DNA from: Sialis fuliginosa
Taxonomy: Eukaryota > Arthropoda > Insecta > Megaloptera > Sialidae
Reading direction: 5' to 3'
DNA: 64,000 nt
NCBI GenBank assembly: GCA_961205875.1
Contig: OY540810.1
Span: forward strand, 16,120,001-16,184,000
Below, in pieces: positions 38,801 to 51,464 of this stretch; position 1 is the stretch's first letter; each line of letters starts with the position of its first letter. The notes under the pieces are model-generated. The model worked only from the letters and a program-made list of their open reading frames with translations. It searched no databases and had not been told where the DNA came from. A program made the position numbers and the translations under genes.

Positions 38801-41800
38801 TAAACCTTTCTAATGTGGAATTTTTATTACTGATATAACATATGGAATGTAAGACTTTTCAATCAAAGTACAAACGATTAAATATTATAATAAATACAAA
38901 TAACATTTCAATTTTGACAGGTGTCTTGTGTATTTGGCAAATGAGTTTCTTTATTTTTTTGAATACGAGATTATTTAATATAATAATACGCTTTTTCTAC
39001 TAATTATTGTCTAAATGTATATTAATAATAATAATTTTATTAATTCCTTGGATTGTATTATATCCTTATATATTGAATAAGTCAATACATAATAAGAATA
39101 TATTACATTATGACTAAAATAATGATAAATAATAATTAAAATTAAATATGACAGGTAGGTTTTAGATTTAGTAAAATACAGTTTTAAAGAATTAATAATA
39201 AATTTTATAATAATCTTTGTCTATTCATAATTTGTTTTAATAGTTATATCATATATTAAACATATATATGTTTAATATAATATGGTTATATATAATTATT
39301 TTTTTAATTTTATTTTATATTATTGAAAGAGCTCTTAACCTTTGCATTTCGGAAAGTGATTTTTCATCGTGTGGTTTATTTAATAATTTATTTGGCTCTA
39401 AATCACAAAATATTATTTCATACTTTTTTGTGCTTTATTTTTGAAGTCGGTTCAACTTTTTTTTTTAAATTAATTTTATAACATAAGGGTCAATCCATAT
39501 GAATTGGTCCAGCACTGGTTGCTCGATCATTCTAAAAAAAATTGATTTTTTGTGTGTAATTATCCTAACATGTTGGTAGTTCGAAACGACCATTATTTTA
39601 ATTTTATTGTTTTTTGTTTTCGCGTGACGGCCATATTTGTTCTACAGGTTGCAGCATTTTTTGTACTTTAAAGGGCTCGCAGAAAATAAAATATCTCAGC
39701 TTCTATCGAACCTTTCAACACGGGACTAATAGCAAATTGTTCAGAATAAAACGGGCTACAAGATTACTTCTAGACATTTTCACCTTAATGTTATCTTAAA
39801 GGGTGAAATTTCGGCCTTAATTCTTAGTTCTATTTTTGAAAAAATCCCATTTTCAAGTGGATGTTTTTGCAAGAAAGGGAAAAGTTAACAAGTCAAATTA
39901 TTTTTTACAAATTGGTGGGTACAAGTTGTATTCACACACCAAAGTTCAACTCTGAGACTTGCCCTCCTTTATTTCAAAAAATTATCAAAATTTGAAAATT
40001 CGAGAAAATGGCACTTTTCAAAGCTAATTAACTCTGGTGGGGGACCAGATAAAAATCTGAAATTTTAGCCCATAATAATACTACATAATGGTATTACGTA
40101 CCTAAAATTTTGAGATCGAGATTTAACTACAGGCAGTGGTATTGCAACCACAAAAATGCATGTTTCAATGAGCGTATACATGTTGTGATTTTGTTTCAAT
40201 AATAATTAAAACATGTTATATCTTTGTTATGAGTTACTTTAAGTTATTATATGTGTTATAAATTTTTAAAGCTGACCTAATTTTCTATCTAAAAATAAAA
40301 TATATATAGGGTGTAACCTTTTAAAAACAAAAGTTGAAATAATTTGTGACAGAAAATAAAAAATGAGATTTTAAAAACAATCGGAAAAAATACAATTTTT
40401 TTCTTCATTCAAGTATTCTTCTATTTTCAAGAGGAAAAAAGATAGTAATAGATATTATATTAATGTTGACACTCTGTATTAACATATGAACTCCTATTGA
40501 ATATTGTGGTTGCAATACCACTGCCTGTAGTTAAATCCCAATCTCAAAATTTTTGGTACGTAATACCATTATGTAGTACTACTATGGGCTAAAATTTAAG
40601 ATTTTTATCTGGTCCCCCACCAGAGTTATTTAGCTTTGAAAAGTGTAATTTTCTCAAATTTTTAAATTTTGAGAATTTTTTTAAATAAAGGAGGGCAAGT
40701 CTCAGAGTTGAACTTTGGTGTGTGAATACAACTTGTACCACCTATTTGTAAAAAATAATTTGACTTGTTAACTTTTTCCCTTGAAAATGGGATTTTTTCA
40801 AAAATAGAACTAAGAATTAAGGCTGAAATTTCACCCTTTAGGATAACATTTAGGTGAAAATGTCTAGAAGTAATCTTGTAGCCCGTTTTATTCTGAATAA
40901 TTTGCTTTTACTCCGATGTTGAAAGGTTTGATAGAAGCTGAGATATTTTAGTTTCCGCAAACCCTTTAAAGTACAAAAAATGCTGCGACCTGTAGAACAA
41001 ATATGGCCGTCATGCAAAAACAAAATATCGGTATGGAGAACCGTACATGACTTCCATGTTCTTTCTATCTTTTTAAATAATTTTTAAATATACATTTTTT
41101 GAAAAATATTTTATTCATATAAATAAATCTACTACTATGAATATAAATTTCGTAATACATAAAAAAACATATATACTTATGACGGTTACAGCTCTTTTTA
41201 CCATTTGTATATAAATATTAGTTTTCTAATGTCCAAAACATAATACACATTCGTAGAAAAACTAATTTGACAATTTGAATTTAGTTGCATTTGTTTCCAA
41301 GGCAACATGAATTAATGACATATTTGTATTTAAAATTCAAATTTTAAGTGTGTTTTTCACCCCTTTAATGGCTGTTTAGGCACGTACAAATAATAAATGT
41401 CCCTTAGATTCAATTGAACTGCAAATGTACCAAATCTTATCAAAATTAGTGAAATAATACTCGCAATATTCACTTTTTAGACGAAAAACGTTACAAAATT
41501 TCAATTATTTCCAAAACCCCTAATCCGATTAGCACCAAAATCAATAGGTCTGGAGTACTCACTGAGACAAACATTTTCCCCAAAAATAATTCAAATCGGT
41601 GCATTTTTACGGTAGTTATCGTGAACGAAAAAAAAATCTACATCCTGACACACAGACACACAGACACACGGACACACAGACACACAGACACACGCACAGC
41701 CGCCATGCGGAAATTAACTTTTCTTTACGTTTTGAAGTTAGGACAATCAGAATTTATCATTTTCTCGGACACAATTTTTCGATGGTATTACAATACTTCC

Positions 41801-44340
41801 ATTTCTTTCAGAACATGGAAGTAAAAACAATAAAATTAAAATAATGGTCGTTTCGAACTACCAACATGTTAGGGTAATTACACACAAAAAATCAATTTTT
41901 TTTAGAATGGCCAAGCAACCATTTAATTTAATTTTGGACCATTTCATATAGATTGACCCATAACTATTTGATTATGTCATGGATACTCATGATTTTGAAA
42001 ACACTTTTTTTGAGCTATAATTACGTCCGATTTACACAATTGAAGTATAATGGTAAACCAAATTGCAACAATAAAAATATTATATATAAGGGAGCATACA
42101 AGTATTTCGTAAGTATTTAAAATAAATGGAATAACTTTTTGCTAGATTTAAATAGACTGCTATGTATACCTCCACCCCTCCTTTGTAAGAAAAAATAAGA
42201 ACTATTTAAAATAAATGGAATAACCTTTCATATCTGGGATTCCTCGAATTGAGCATCGCTAGATTTAAGTAGACTGTTATGTACTATAGTACGCTATACT
42301 ATAATTAGAGATAACGAGAATTCTCGGAACATGTGTTTATATCTTATAAAGATTATGTAAACTCTCTTTGCCAGCAAAAGTAGGAAAAAATTTAACTCAC
42401 CCACCTGCTTAGGTAATACTTGAATAGACGTGTCTACAATGCCAAATATATACAACAACGGAATCTACACAAGTCGTAATTTAACAATGGAGAAAATGGG
42501 TTAAAATTACAGTAATCTTAAACGAACTATCAAAAAACCTATTACAATTTTTCAATTTAAAATGAACATAACTTCAAATATAGAACTAATTGACTTAAAA
42601 AAAGTAAAACTGGGTCCTATAAGCTAGTATTATATAAATTCAATTTAATTACCGCAATATGGACATTTAAGGTTAGCAGGATCATCGGGAGCACCAGACG
42701 TGTTTGTAGCTCCCGAGCACGTAGATGCGTGTCGCTCTAATGCTTCAGCTGTCGCAAAAACCTTCCGGCATCCGTTACATCGTCCCCCATCGCCCATTCC
42801 ATGCTGTAGACGCTCGTGATGTCTCAGTTTGCTGCGTTCAGAGAACCGTCTGTCGCATTGTGAACACGCAAACGGTCTTTCACCTGAAACATACATTTTC
42901 TTTCAAACACAAATTACAGAAATCAAAACTCTACTTACCTAAATGAGACATTTTGTGAACAGTCAGTTTGTAAGTGTCTAAAAACTCTTTTCCGCAAGTG
43001 TCACACACGTGTCGTTTTGCCCCGGTGTGTGTTTTTAAATGTATTTGAAGTTCGCCTCGTTTTTTGAATACTTCTCCGCAAAAATGGCACTGAAGGGCAT
43101 CTCCATCACCATGAGTCGTTCGGACGTGCCTCATTAATTCAATTCCTTTCGTGAACTTTTCATTGCATTTGAAGCATGAGAATGATTTTTCATCTGAAAG
43201 AAACATATACGATTAAATATATATCGTATAATACGTTTTGAAAAGAAATTACCTGTCACGTTATTGGTGTGAGATCGTACGTGTTTCTTTAACTGATAAG
43301 CGCCAAGGAATTCTTTACCACAGTGTTCACAAATATGCTGTAAGGCTCCTTTGTGGGTTTTTCTATGAGTTTTTAAAGCATCTTGTTGCTGGAATGTCTC
43401 ACCGCACACTTCACATTTGAGTCTGTATTCACTGTGTAATCGTAAATGCGTTGCTAAGTTTCCTTTTGTTGTAAACTGTTTGTCACACTGCGCACAAGAA
43501 AACGGTCTTTCTCCTACAAACAACCGTACGGGATTTTATATTTTTTACTATAAATTCCTTAAAACTGACCTGTATGAATTCGTATATGTGTCTGAAGCTG
43601 ATGCGACGTAACAAACTCTTTACTACAATAACTACAAATGTGCCGTTTGACGCCTGTGTGAGTTCTACGATGTACAGTTAACTGGATTTCTCTTTCGAAT
43701 GTTTTATCTATTGAAAAAATAATACAATTAAGATTTATAATAATAATTTATAATTAATACTGCACATACCACAAGTATTGCATTTGAAAGGTTTTTCATC
43801 AATTGTTTTATCGGTATCGTCATCGTCATCATCATCAGAACGATCGTCATCATCGCCTTGCGTTTCTGATAAATTATCAGATTTGTCACTATCTGAGTCC
43901 AGTTCTTCTTTTACACTTTGCCCACACTAAAAAAACTCATAAATTAATTATTCGATTCAAATAAATAACTATTATTGCTATACCTTGCTTTCTTTCTTTC
44001 TATATTCAGAAAGAAGCGCTTCGGATTTTTTACATTTTTGTCGAAATTCGTACGCAATTTTCGCTTGTACAAAACATATATCACAAATACGTTTAGAAAA
44101 TTCATCCTTTGCTTTTACCTGCGTAAAATAACAGATTTTGTACAAGAAAACTAAAATTTTAAATTACAATAATATGCTTACTTTAACGGAAGCACATTCC
44201 ATTAATATTTTATCAACGCTTACATCCTGAACGCCTAGAGTAATTACTTCAAAAATTGATCTAACATTATTTCCTTTATCGAGTAAACACACTCTACACG
44301 CTTTATCCACAGAATTTGAATCTAATGATATGATATCCAT
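35844..44340 (-). CDS. ZAD-C2H2 zinc-finger protein, paralogue A
   Basis: Exons in reading order: 44182-44340, 43984-44118, 43770-43926, 43570-43707, 43253-43513, 42939-43193, 42653-42883, 37052-37192, 36550-36995, 35844-36032; 703 residues. Start 44340 gives the same 53-codon first exon as B and C; an in-frame ATG at 44352 would add four residues. The ZAD domain uses Cys15/Cys18 and Cys65/Cys68. An acidic linker (seven consecutive Asp) precedes 19 fingers; fingers 10 and 14 end in Cys instead of the last His (C2HC). TGERPF linkers join several fingers. ZAD proteins dimerise through the N-terminus and bind DNA in the nucleus; the target here is unknown. The 5.5-kb intron 37193-42652 is packed with repeats. 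The stop TAA overlaps a splice donor (see findings), so the C-terminus may be longer. Closest to C. Confidence 0.92.
36130..36425. repeat. ACTTCCATG-family fragment in the last intron of paralogue A
   Basis: TTTTACTTCCATGTTCTGAA followed by the same sequence as 38,008 onward, including TTAATTTCCGCATGGC, then broken off near 36,425. One of four copies in the window. Confidence 0.7.
38008..38803. repeat. ACTTCCATG-family repeat, full-length copy
   Basis: Begins ACTTCCATGTTCTGAAAG and ends GGTTCTCCATACCGATATTT; inside is a GTGTGTCTGTGTGTCCGTGT microsatellite and a conserved tail with GTACGTGCCCAAACAGCC. An inverted copy is at 41,026-41,826. ACTTCCATGTTCT recurs inverted near the right end, but the outer tips differ, so I cannot name the class. 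Confidence 0.65.
39487..41960. mobile_element. Large fold-back element in paralogue A intron, interrupted
   Basis: Ends GGGTCAATCCATATGAATTG and its inverted partner; arms of about 650 bp include TGGTAGTTCGAAACGACC, GACGGCCATATTTG and CAGGCAGTGGTATTGCAACC. The right arm is split at about 41,025 by an ACTTCCATG-family copy ending near 41,826. The loop lies around 40,160-40,480. No coding region; ORFs of 61-81 codons are parts of the repeats. Confidence 0.65.
41026..41826. repeat. ACTTCCATG-family repeat inserted in the fold-back arm
   Basis: Reverse orientation relative to 38,008-38,803: starts ATATCGGTATGGAGAACCGT, contains the ACACAGACACACAGACACA microsatellite (about 41,650-41,697) and ends CAGAACATGGAAGT. 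It interrupts the right arm of 39,487-41,960; the uninterrupted arm on the left gives the empty site. Confidence 0.7.
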
Positions 44341-45466
44341 TATTATGGACATCTACAAAGTACAACATTTGTATACATATACAACTTTTATAAAATGGCT
44401 GCTAGGAGTACTAGGCAAGAATTCATTTATGTATGTAATGTTGTAGTACCATTCTGTGGTAGTACCGAAGTTGGTCAATATAAATAACACTATTTTATTA
44501 AATTTGATAAATGTATTTTTTAATTGCATTTATACACTTATCCATAAGAAATTCGATTTTTAATCATAGCCCCTACATCCTACCGCGGGCCTCTGGACTC
44601 CCTCCTGGAATTTTTATTGACGACGACAAAAAAAACGTTGACACGCCGCGTCTGGCCTCTTATTCCCGGGACCCAAGACTAAAACCCTGTAAGCCCCCCT
44701 TTTGTAGAGGACATGATATTAATATCATGTCCATAGAGAACAGAATATATTCATCATTGGTTTTTTGCATTTCTTTTATAATATATTTCAAAAATATCGA
44801 CAAACATGTTAGTTCACACTCGAGTGCGAATTTTACACCCGAGGTGCAGACAACATTTTTTCTACAACCCTATTATAATATTAACAATAAATATAATATA
44901 ATAATTAATCTTAATATACTTTATACTTTGCTATATTAATATTAAAATTCAAAATCATTAATCGTAAATAATAATAAATTTATTATACTATGGAAACAGT
45001 CAATACTTTTGCGCCCGGCATACTTTATTTCACTGAAATATCAATATAAAAGACTACTTTTTTTAAACGGTAGTAGAAAATAATTATTTATTATAAACCA
45101 ATACATTTATAAATTGTAAAGCATATCAAATACATTCGTTTTTATATATAAATAAAAAAATATTGTTTTATAAATAATAGGACAATAAAATATAATCTAA
45201 ATATACAATTAATACATGAAATTGAATATATATTTAATTTTACGTTTAATAAAATTATTAATTAATTAATTAATTTTTATATGTATATTATTTCATAATT
45301 TAACTGTGTAATATATCTCATTTATTTTCAGACTGATGTCACTAAGCTGCATCGTTACTATCTTTCAATGGAAAACTTTCTGTTGATTCTGTCGCCATTT
45401 TACTTAAAAAAGATAAAATTACATATAAAAAGAAATGACATATAAAAGAAGTACCAAAACTAATAC
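44341..45466. other. Spacer between paralogues A and B
   Basis: Holds the upstream region of A and the 3' end of B. A GC-rich patch at 44,565-44,710 (CCGCGGGCCTCTGGACTCCC, then ATGATATTAATATCAT) stands out from its surroundings; it is open for a while but shows no known domain and may be the end of a retroelement. AATAAA on the minus strand at 45321-45326 is the likely poly(A) signal of B. Confidence 0.5.
45342..45402 (-). other. Possible alternative terminal exon of paralogue B
   Basis: With donor AA|GTAAGT at the stop codon and acceptor TTTTTTAAG before 45402, the frame continues for NKMATESTESFPLKDSNDAA and a TAG at 45342-45344. A minus-strand AATAAA follows 16 bp later. Splice use is inferred. 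Confidence 0.45.
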
Positions 45467-48400
45467 TTACTTCTGATATTGTACTACGTTATCTGACCAA
45501 GGCTCCTTCGGGTGACAGACACTCGTATGTTTACGTAAAGTATCAGACCTGCTGAAAGACTTGAAGCACATATTACAGACATATGATTTATTCTTGGAAT
45601 GTGTGTGTCTGTGTCGAGAAAGTGCACTTGAACATTTGAAAGTTTTTCCACAAATCTGAAATAGAATTTTATTAGTAGAGTGCCGTTAGATGTAAAAAAT
45701 TTAAAACCTTGGACGAGATCAACAGTGAATAAATTTTCATTCAATTTTTTGCATTATATTGCTAAGACTCTTACTAAAAAGAAATGAGTTTATTGAAGGT
45801 GTCAGATTTTTCTTATCTGGATTGCGCGTGAACGATAAAATTTATAACAAATATCTATTGAATAATTATTATTTAGAATTTCATTGTTTATAATTTTGAT
45901 TCTTATCATTTTTTTGTCCGATGCATCGTTTACCAGAAAATTGCGAAAAAACAAGCATTGGCTACCGTTTGGGGGTGCATTTGGCATTTAAGGGAGGAAA
46001 CTACCCTCATACAGAGTAGAACTTTTTGGATTTTTGTTCTTGTAGTATTTAGGAGTATGTATACCAAATATCAATATTTTATAAAATAAAAATTTTGAAT
46101 TATTTAGTATTAGCAACACATTGCAGAATGTTTCACAAAAATCCGTTCACTGTAGCTGAGTTCCGAGATAAAAACCTTATTGCACTAAAGAGTACACTAC
46201 AAAAAAATTCAATGAAATTTGTGAACCAAACTTATACAACATTTATTAATGTTGTATAATTGACTGTAAATCAAGTTTCCAGCTTGTGTAGAAGTGGGAG
46301 AACTTTTGAAACATAAGTGAGTGAATGGGGACATTTTTTTATATTTAGAGATTAAATCAAAAACTTACATGACAAACATGAGGATAAACGCCGGTATGTT
46401 CCCGCTGATGCGTAAACAGATCAGCTTTCCTCATGAAGCTTTTGTCACACTGATCACACGCATGTGGCCTCTCCCCCGTGTGCGTCCTCTCGTGCTCGAT
46501 GAGCGGCTGTTTCCGTTTGAACCCTTTACCGCACACCCGGCACAGAAACGGTCTGTCTCCTGTGTGTATCCGTACGTGCATTTCTAATCCAAACGCGGAG
46601 TCAAATCTGACCGGGCAGTGCGGACACGCGTGCGGTTTCAACCCGCTGCACTTGTCTGCATGACGATCGAGCCACTCTGGCCGCTTGAACCACTTCTTAC
46701 ACTTGGTGCATTGGTAACCTTCAGCGATTCCGTGTGCTATGAGAAGGTGGTACTGGAGACGCGGTTTCTCGTGAAACTGTTTGTCGCATTGCTCACATTG
46801 GAATGGTTTTTCTCCTAAAAAATTAGTTTTTTTTATTACAGGTCAGGCGTGTCATTAAGAAATTCTAAAATTTCCTTCCTCTAAGGAGATTAGCATGGGA
46901 AAGGACACATTTTTTATTCGGTTTTTTTTCCACTTTATGACAGTTATATACAAATTGAAGTTAATTAAATTCCCTACACAAAAGATTCTATAGAAATTTT
47001 TCATCAGATTCGTACTTTACCAAATAATGACCATTGAATTTATTGTTAATATTGTCTTTTCATTGTAATACTCTTTCAATTTTAATAAATTCTGACGGTC
47101 ATTACTTGATGAAGCACGAACCTGACAAAAAATATTTATAGAATCTTTTTTGTAGAGAATTTAATAAGCTTTTGTTTTGGATACAACTATTATTGCCGCA
47201 AACTTAAAAGAAAGAGGAAAAATCAGCGAAAACTGATTTTTGTTCCTTTTCCGACACTAACCTCGTTCAAGATTTCTTAGTGACACTCTAAAAAAAACCA
47301 TTAGAAGATTGAAAAATAGAATTTTAAAAACAAATAATAACTTACCCGTATGGGCTTTCATTTTATGCACTGTGAGTTTATAATTATTAATACACTCCAA
47401 CCCACATATCTCACAAATATGTCGTCTAGCACCTGTATGAATTTTTTCGTGTATTCTCATCGGTCCCGGTCGATCGAATTCTAAATCTAAAAAGAAACAA
47501 ACATTGATTCTTAATGACCTCTTGCAACCAGTTAATCGATTATCTTTACCGCAGTACGCGCATTTACAACAATTATTGTCTTCGTTAACGTTAACAGATG
47601 CTTTATTATTGTCATCTTCAGTCGGTGAAGTGCCGTCAGCCGCACAGATAGACTTGTGCTCTTCCAGTGCCTTCGCCGTCACAAATGTCATGTTGCATCC
47701 TCGACAGATACCGCCGTCTCCGAGTCCGTGGTACAAACGTTCGTGCTGCCGCAAATTATTCCGTTCTTTGAATTTCTTATCGCACTGAGTACACGCATGT
47801 GGTCTTAAACCTATATGTGACATCATGTGGACTTGTAGTTTATATCGGTTTAAAAATTCTATTCCGCATTTATCGCAAATGTGTCTTTGAGCACCAGTAT
47901 GAGTTTTTAAATGAATCTGCAGTTCTTTTTGCTTGCTGAATTCTTCTCCTGTATAAAAGATATTGTATATATCACTGCTGTATTAAATAATTATAATGTA
48001 CGTACCACAAAAATGACATTGTAGGATATTTCCAAAGTTATGGTTCGCGATTACGTGCCTCATTAATTTAACACTTTTTGTAAATTTCTCGTCACATTTA
48101 AAACATGAAAATGATTTATTTTCTGAAAAAAAAAACACCACTCTAAAATTATACTCTCCAAGTTATACAAACTAAACCATAGACATAGAGCATGGACCGC
48201 GCATCCTGTATTAACATAATGGTGTAACATTATTTCAAAACAGTGAGAGAGATGCAGTGGCATTTGGGATATATGTTCTATGTCTATGAACTAAACGTAT
48301 ATTATTTGCAAGGTTAGTAAAGTAATAGGTTGCCTCATAACTCTGGCGGAGAGTGGCATGGGAGGGGAGAACGCGTCATCGTGAGGAACTCTTTGACATT

Positions 48401-50881
48401 ATAAATGGCTGTCAAACTATATTTACTCTTTATTTTAGTTAAGCTGATTTATTGTAACTTGTTTTTAAATATTTTCATTTGATCTTGATAGTGTACTGAG
48501 TTTTAAATCTAAATTTTTATTATTTTATTATTATAAATTATAGTTTTAAACGTTTTAAACAAGTGTTTTTTTATGTGTAACCAAGAAATGTATTTTCTTT
48601 AAGCATTGATTTCTGACATCATTTTAAAGTTTTTATGAAGAAATATTATATGTAATAATTTGTGCTTCTGTAATAAACAATAATATTTACTTTTTTTAAA
48701 TACAAATATCCAAAAATTCGAAATAATTTGAAAAAAAACTTAATATATGAAACAACGTTTAAAGGTTCCTCAGGGTGACGTCATCACACGCAGCCGCTGA
48801 TTGGTCAAAAAGTTATGAGGCAACCTATACATATACTAACCTTGTATTATTTGAGGTTATGTTTAACTTTACAACAATGGTTGTATTTTAACCATAGACA
48901 CAGAGACATAGACTGCGTATTCTGTACTACCGTATGTATCAAATTTGATCATTCCAATACATACTCTATAATTTTTCACTCACATTTAACCAAATATTCA
49001 ATACATACTCTATCTCATTCTTTTGCCATGAATCGTTTTTGAATCAGATGTGCGGTCTATGGTTATAACTCTGAGATGAGTTTAATTATTTTTAAATGGA
49101 AATATTAAAATTTGAATTTTTATTAAGTATGTAGGTGTAGAGAGGAAATATACTTTTACGTCCAGTATTGTAAAGAAGCTAATAAAAGCAAGCTTGCAAG
49201 CAGTTACAAATGAGGTGTCAAACCTATCTGACAGTACCCTTGAAATTTCGTGAAGTGTTTGACAATTTTCACACACGCATAGTAAATAAACACTAACAGT
49301 ACTAAAACAGTGGTGATATTATGAAAATTAGTTTGTATGGTCAGAGACGCCAACTATATTATAATAAGTTGAATATTATAATAAGCTTGCAAATTTGTTA
49401 CATTAGACAAAAATTTATGAAATTGTGTTAAATTTTCTGTACCTTTAATGTTTCTATGGAATCGTCGAATATGTTTTTTCAATTGTTGTGAACTTGTGAA
49501 GTCTTTTTTACAATGTGAACAGCTAGAAGTATTGGCTTTGTGAGTTTTACTATGGACTTTTAACGTGTCTTGTTTTTGAAATGATTCACCTACAATCCAA
49601 TCATAAAAAATTGTTCGTTATTCAAATAGTAAAAACAATCACAATGGAATTGAAGCTTGAAATCTCTTTAAATCATGAGTCGGCAACCTTTTGTTTTAAG
49701 AGGGTTAAATATTTTACGTGGGGATTAGTGCGGGGTGCACTTGGGTCATATATCTTTATATGATCATCATGCACTGTATGATATTGTCCGTCACGTCTGT
49801 TGTGGAGAGAATAGCTGCTGGTTGCCGATCCATGCTCTCAATAAAAAATTCCTTTTATTGACTTACCGCAAATTTCACATTTCAAACAATATTCACTATG
49901 TAACCGAAGATGTCTAGCTAAATGTCCTTTAACTGTGAATTGTTTGTTACATTGGGCACAAGAAAATGGCCGTTCTCCTGAAAAAATTCAAAATAAAACA
50001 ATCATAATAATCCTTTTTATTTTTAATGTCAACATTCAAAGTACCTAAATGTATCCGAGAATGAATTTTTAATCTATGAGACGTCATGAATTCTTTATTA
50101 CAATGTGTACATATGTGCCTTTTCGCTCCTGTGTGAGACTTCCAATGTAATTCCAGCTCTGTATCTTTGATAAATGACTTACCTACAAATCATTTTGCCT
50201 TTTATTAATTTTCATACAAATGAATAATTATTCAAAGTACACTTACTACACACATTACATTTAAATTTTTTCGTTTGATTTGGTTCACTTTTGGTACTTT
50301 CAACCTCATAGGATGTATCATCGTCCCTTTCAGTGTCAAGTTCGTACAGAGATAGAGGTTTGTATGTATTATCATTTTCTAATTCTGACTGGTCCTTTAA
50401 TTTCTCTAAAATCTTTAATACCTTTTATGAATAACTATTTTTTGAGATGATAGTGTATAAAGTTACCTCAACATTTTTTTTATAAAATTCAGTCAGTAAA
50501 TATTCAGATTTTTGACATTTAAGGCGAAATTCATAAGCGTTTCTTGCATTGACTAAACATACATTACAAATTTGTTTTACGAAATCATATTTTTTAATCT
50601 GAAACGATAAATTATAACTATAAATATAACCATTATTGTAAAAAATACAAAGATAAGTAAGATATAAAAAACAAAACAGATCATTATGATAGCATGAATT
50701 CTTCTGTTTACAAAATACATACATCAACAGAAGCACACTCCATTATAATCGTCTCAACATTTAAAACTTGAACACCAATGGTAATTACATTATAAATGGA
50801 TTGTGAATCATTTTCTTTATTTGATAAACATACTATACATACTGAATGAATAGTATTTAATGAAATCTCGACTGCATCCAT
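45467..50881 (-). CDS. ZAD-C2H2 zinc-finger protein, paralogue B
   Basis: Exons in reading order: 50723-50881, 50467-50598, 50247-50421, 50045-50182, 49867-49977, 49443-49589, 48006-48122, 47550-47948, 47346-47486, 46369-46814, 45467-45655; 717 residues. The ZAD domain uses Cys15/Cys18 and Cys64/Cys67. The linker is acidic but has no Asp run. 19 fingers follow, with fingers 10 and 14 of C2HC type as in A and C. The most diverged of the three: its ZAD differs from the near-identical A and C domains, and finger 5 region (SCSHCKKDF) has changed spacing to the second His. Exon lengths 141, 446 and 189 match A exactly. The intron between fingers 8 and 9, present in A and C, is missing here (exon 47550-47948). 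A putative nuclear DNA-binding regulator; target unknown. The stop overlaps a consensus donor. Confidence 0.92.
48178..48288. mobile_element. hAT-like MITE with 8-bp target duplication AACTAAAC
   Basis: 111 bp with ends CATAGACATAGAG and its complement TATGTCTATG, exactly between AACTAAAC at 48170-48177 and 48289-48296. Lies in an intron of paralogue B. Same family as 60,468-60,664 and probably 48,893-49,064. Confidence 0.85.
48309..48844. mobile_element. MULE-like MITE with 9-bp target duplication TATTATTTG
   Basis: Ends CAAGGTTAGTA and TACTAACCTTG are flanked by TATTATTTG at 48300-48308 and 48845-48853. The arms also share GGTTGCCTCATAACT / AGTTATGAGGCAACC, and the inner word GATTGGTCAAAAAG occurs in 7,926-8,434. 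The middle is AT-rich and non-coding. It sits only 20 bp from the hAT-like MITE. Confidence 0.85.
48893..49064. mobile_element. Degenerate CATAGAC-family MITE
   Basis: Begins CATAGACACAGAGACATAGA and ends GTCTATGG, with an inner TCTCATTCTTTTGCCATGAA like the copy at 60,468. The ends have decayed and the target duplication is not readable. Confidence 0.5.
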
Positions 50882-50973
50882 CGTAAATTACTACTCTCAA
50901 AGCAAAAAATGTTTGATGTAAAATGGCTGACATTATGTACAGTAAACGTTCCGTACGTTCCGTACCTTCCGTA

Positions 50974-51146
50974 CAGTGGCGAAGCGGGGGGGCAAGGGGG
51001 TCTATCATGCCCCGGGCGCTACTCGCAAAGGGGCGCTAAATGGCCCCCAAGACGACGATTTTCTATATATTATATTACTTTATGTTTTTCAGGGGCGCCA
51101 AAAAGGTATCGTGCCCCGGGCGCCAATTATGCTCGCTACGGCACTG
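50974..51146. mobile_element. hAT-like MITE just upstream of paralogue B
   Basis: Ends CAGTGGCGAAGC and GCTACGGCACTG with CCCCGGGCGC blocks inside; the flanks CTTCCGTA (50966-50973) and GTTCCGTA (51147-51154) agree at 7 of 8 bases. It starts 92 bp before the ATG of paralogue B, inside what should be its promoter or 5' UTR. Confidence 0.7.
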
Positions 51147-51155
51147 GTTCCGTAC

Positions 51156-51363
51156 CAAGGTTAGTAAACTATACTATATCATATATTAAACATACTAGTA
51201 TGGATCTTGGCTTCTGGGTGTAACCCGCGTCGGTTTGGTCGTGTTATCGGCCGATAACACGACCAAACGATATCAAGACCACCGCGGAAACCTCAAGACT
51301 TGTATAACATACTAGTATGTTTAATATATGACTATAATATATAAGTATAGTTTACTAACCTTG
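51156..51363. mobile_element. MULE-like MITE abutting the previous element
   Basis: Ends CAAGGTTAGTAAACTATA and TATAGTTTACTAACCTTG; flanks GTTCCGTAC (51147-51155) and TTTCCGTAC (51364-51372) agree at 8 of 9. The centre is a strong hairpin around ATCGGCCGAT. The terminal 11 bases match 48,309-48,844. Confidence 0.75.
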
Positions 51364-51464
51364 TTTCCGTACTGTTAAATATCCGTAGCCATGGTTGTTA
51401 TGTATCCATATAGTCTTTCCAAATCTAAGATTATCTGAGTTTCACAGAACTGAGTTTGCCACTT

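Noticed and set aside
44511..44939. 142-codon plus-strand ORF between paralogues A and B
   Set aside because: No recognisable domain and mostly AT-rich low-complexity translation around one GC-rich patch; no splice partner or copy in the window.
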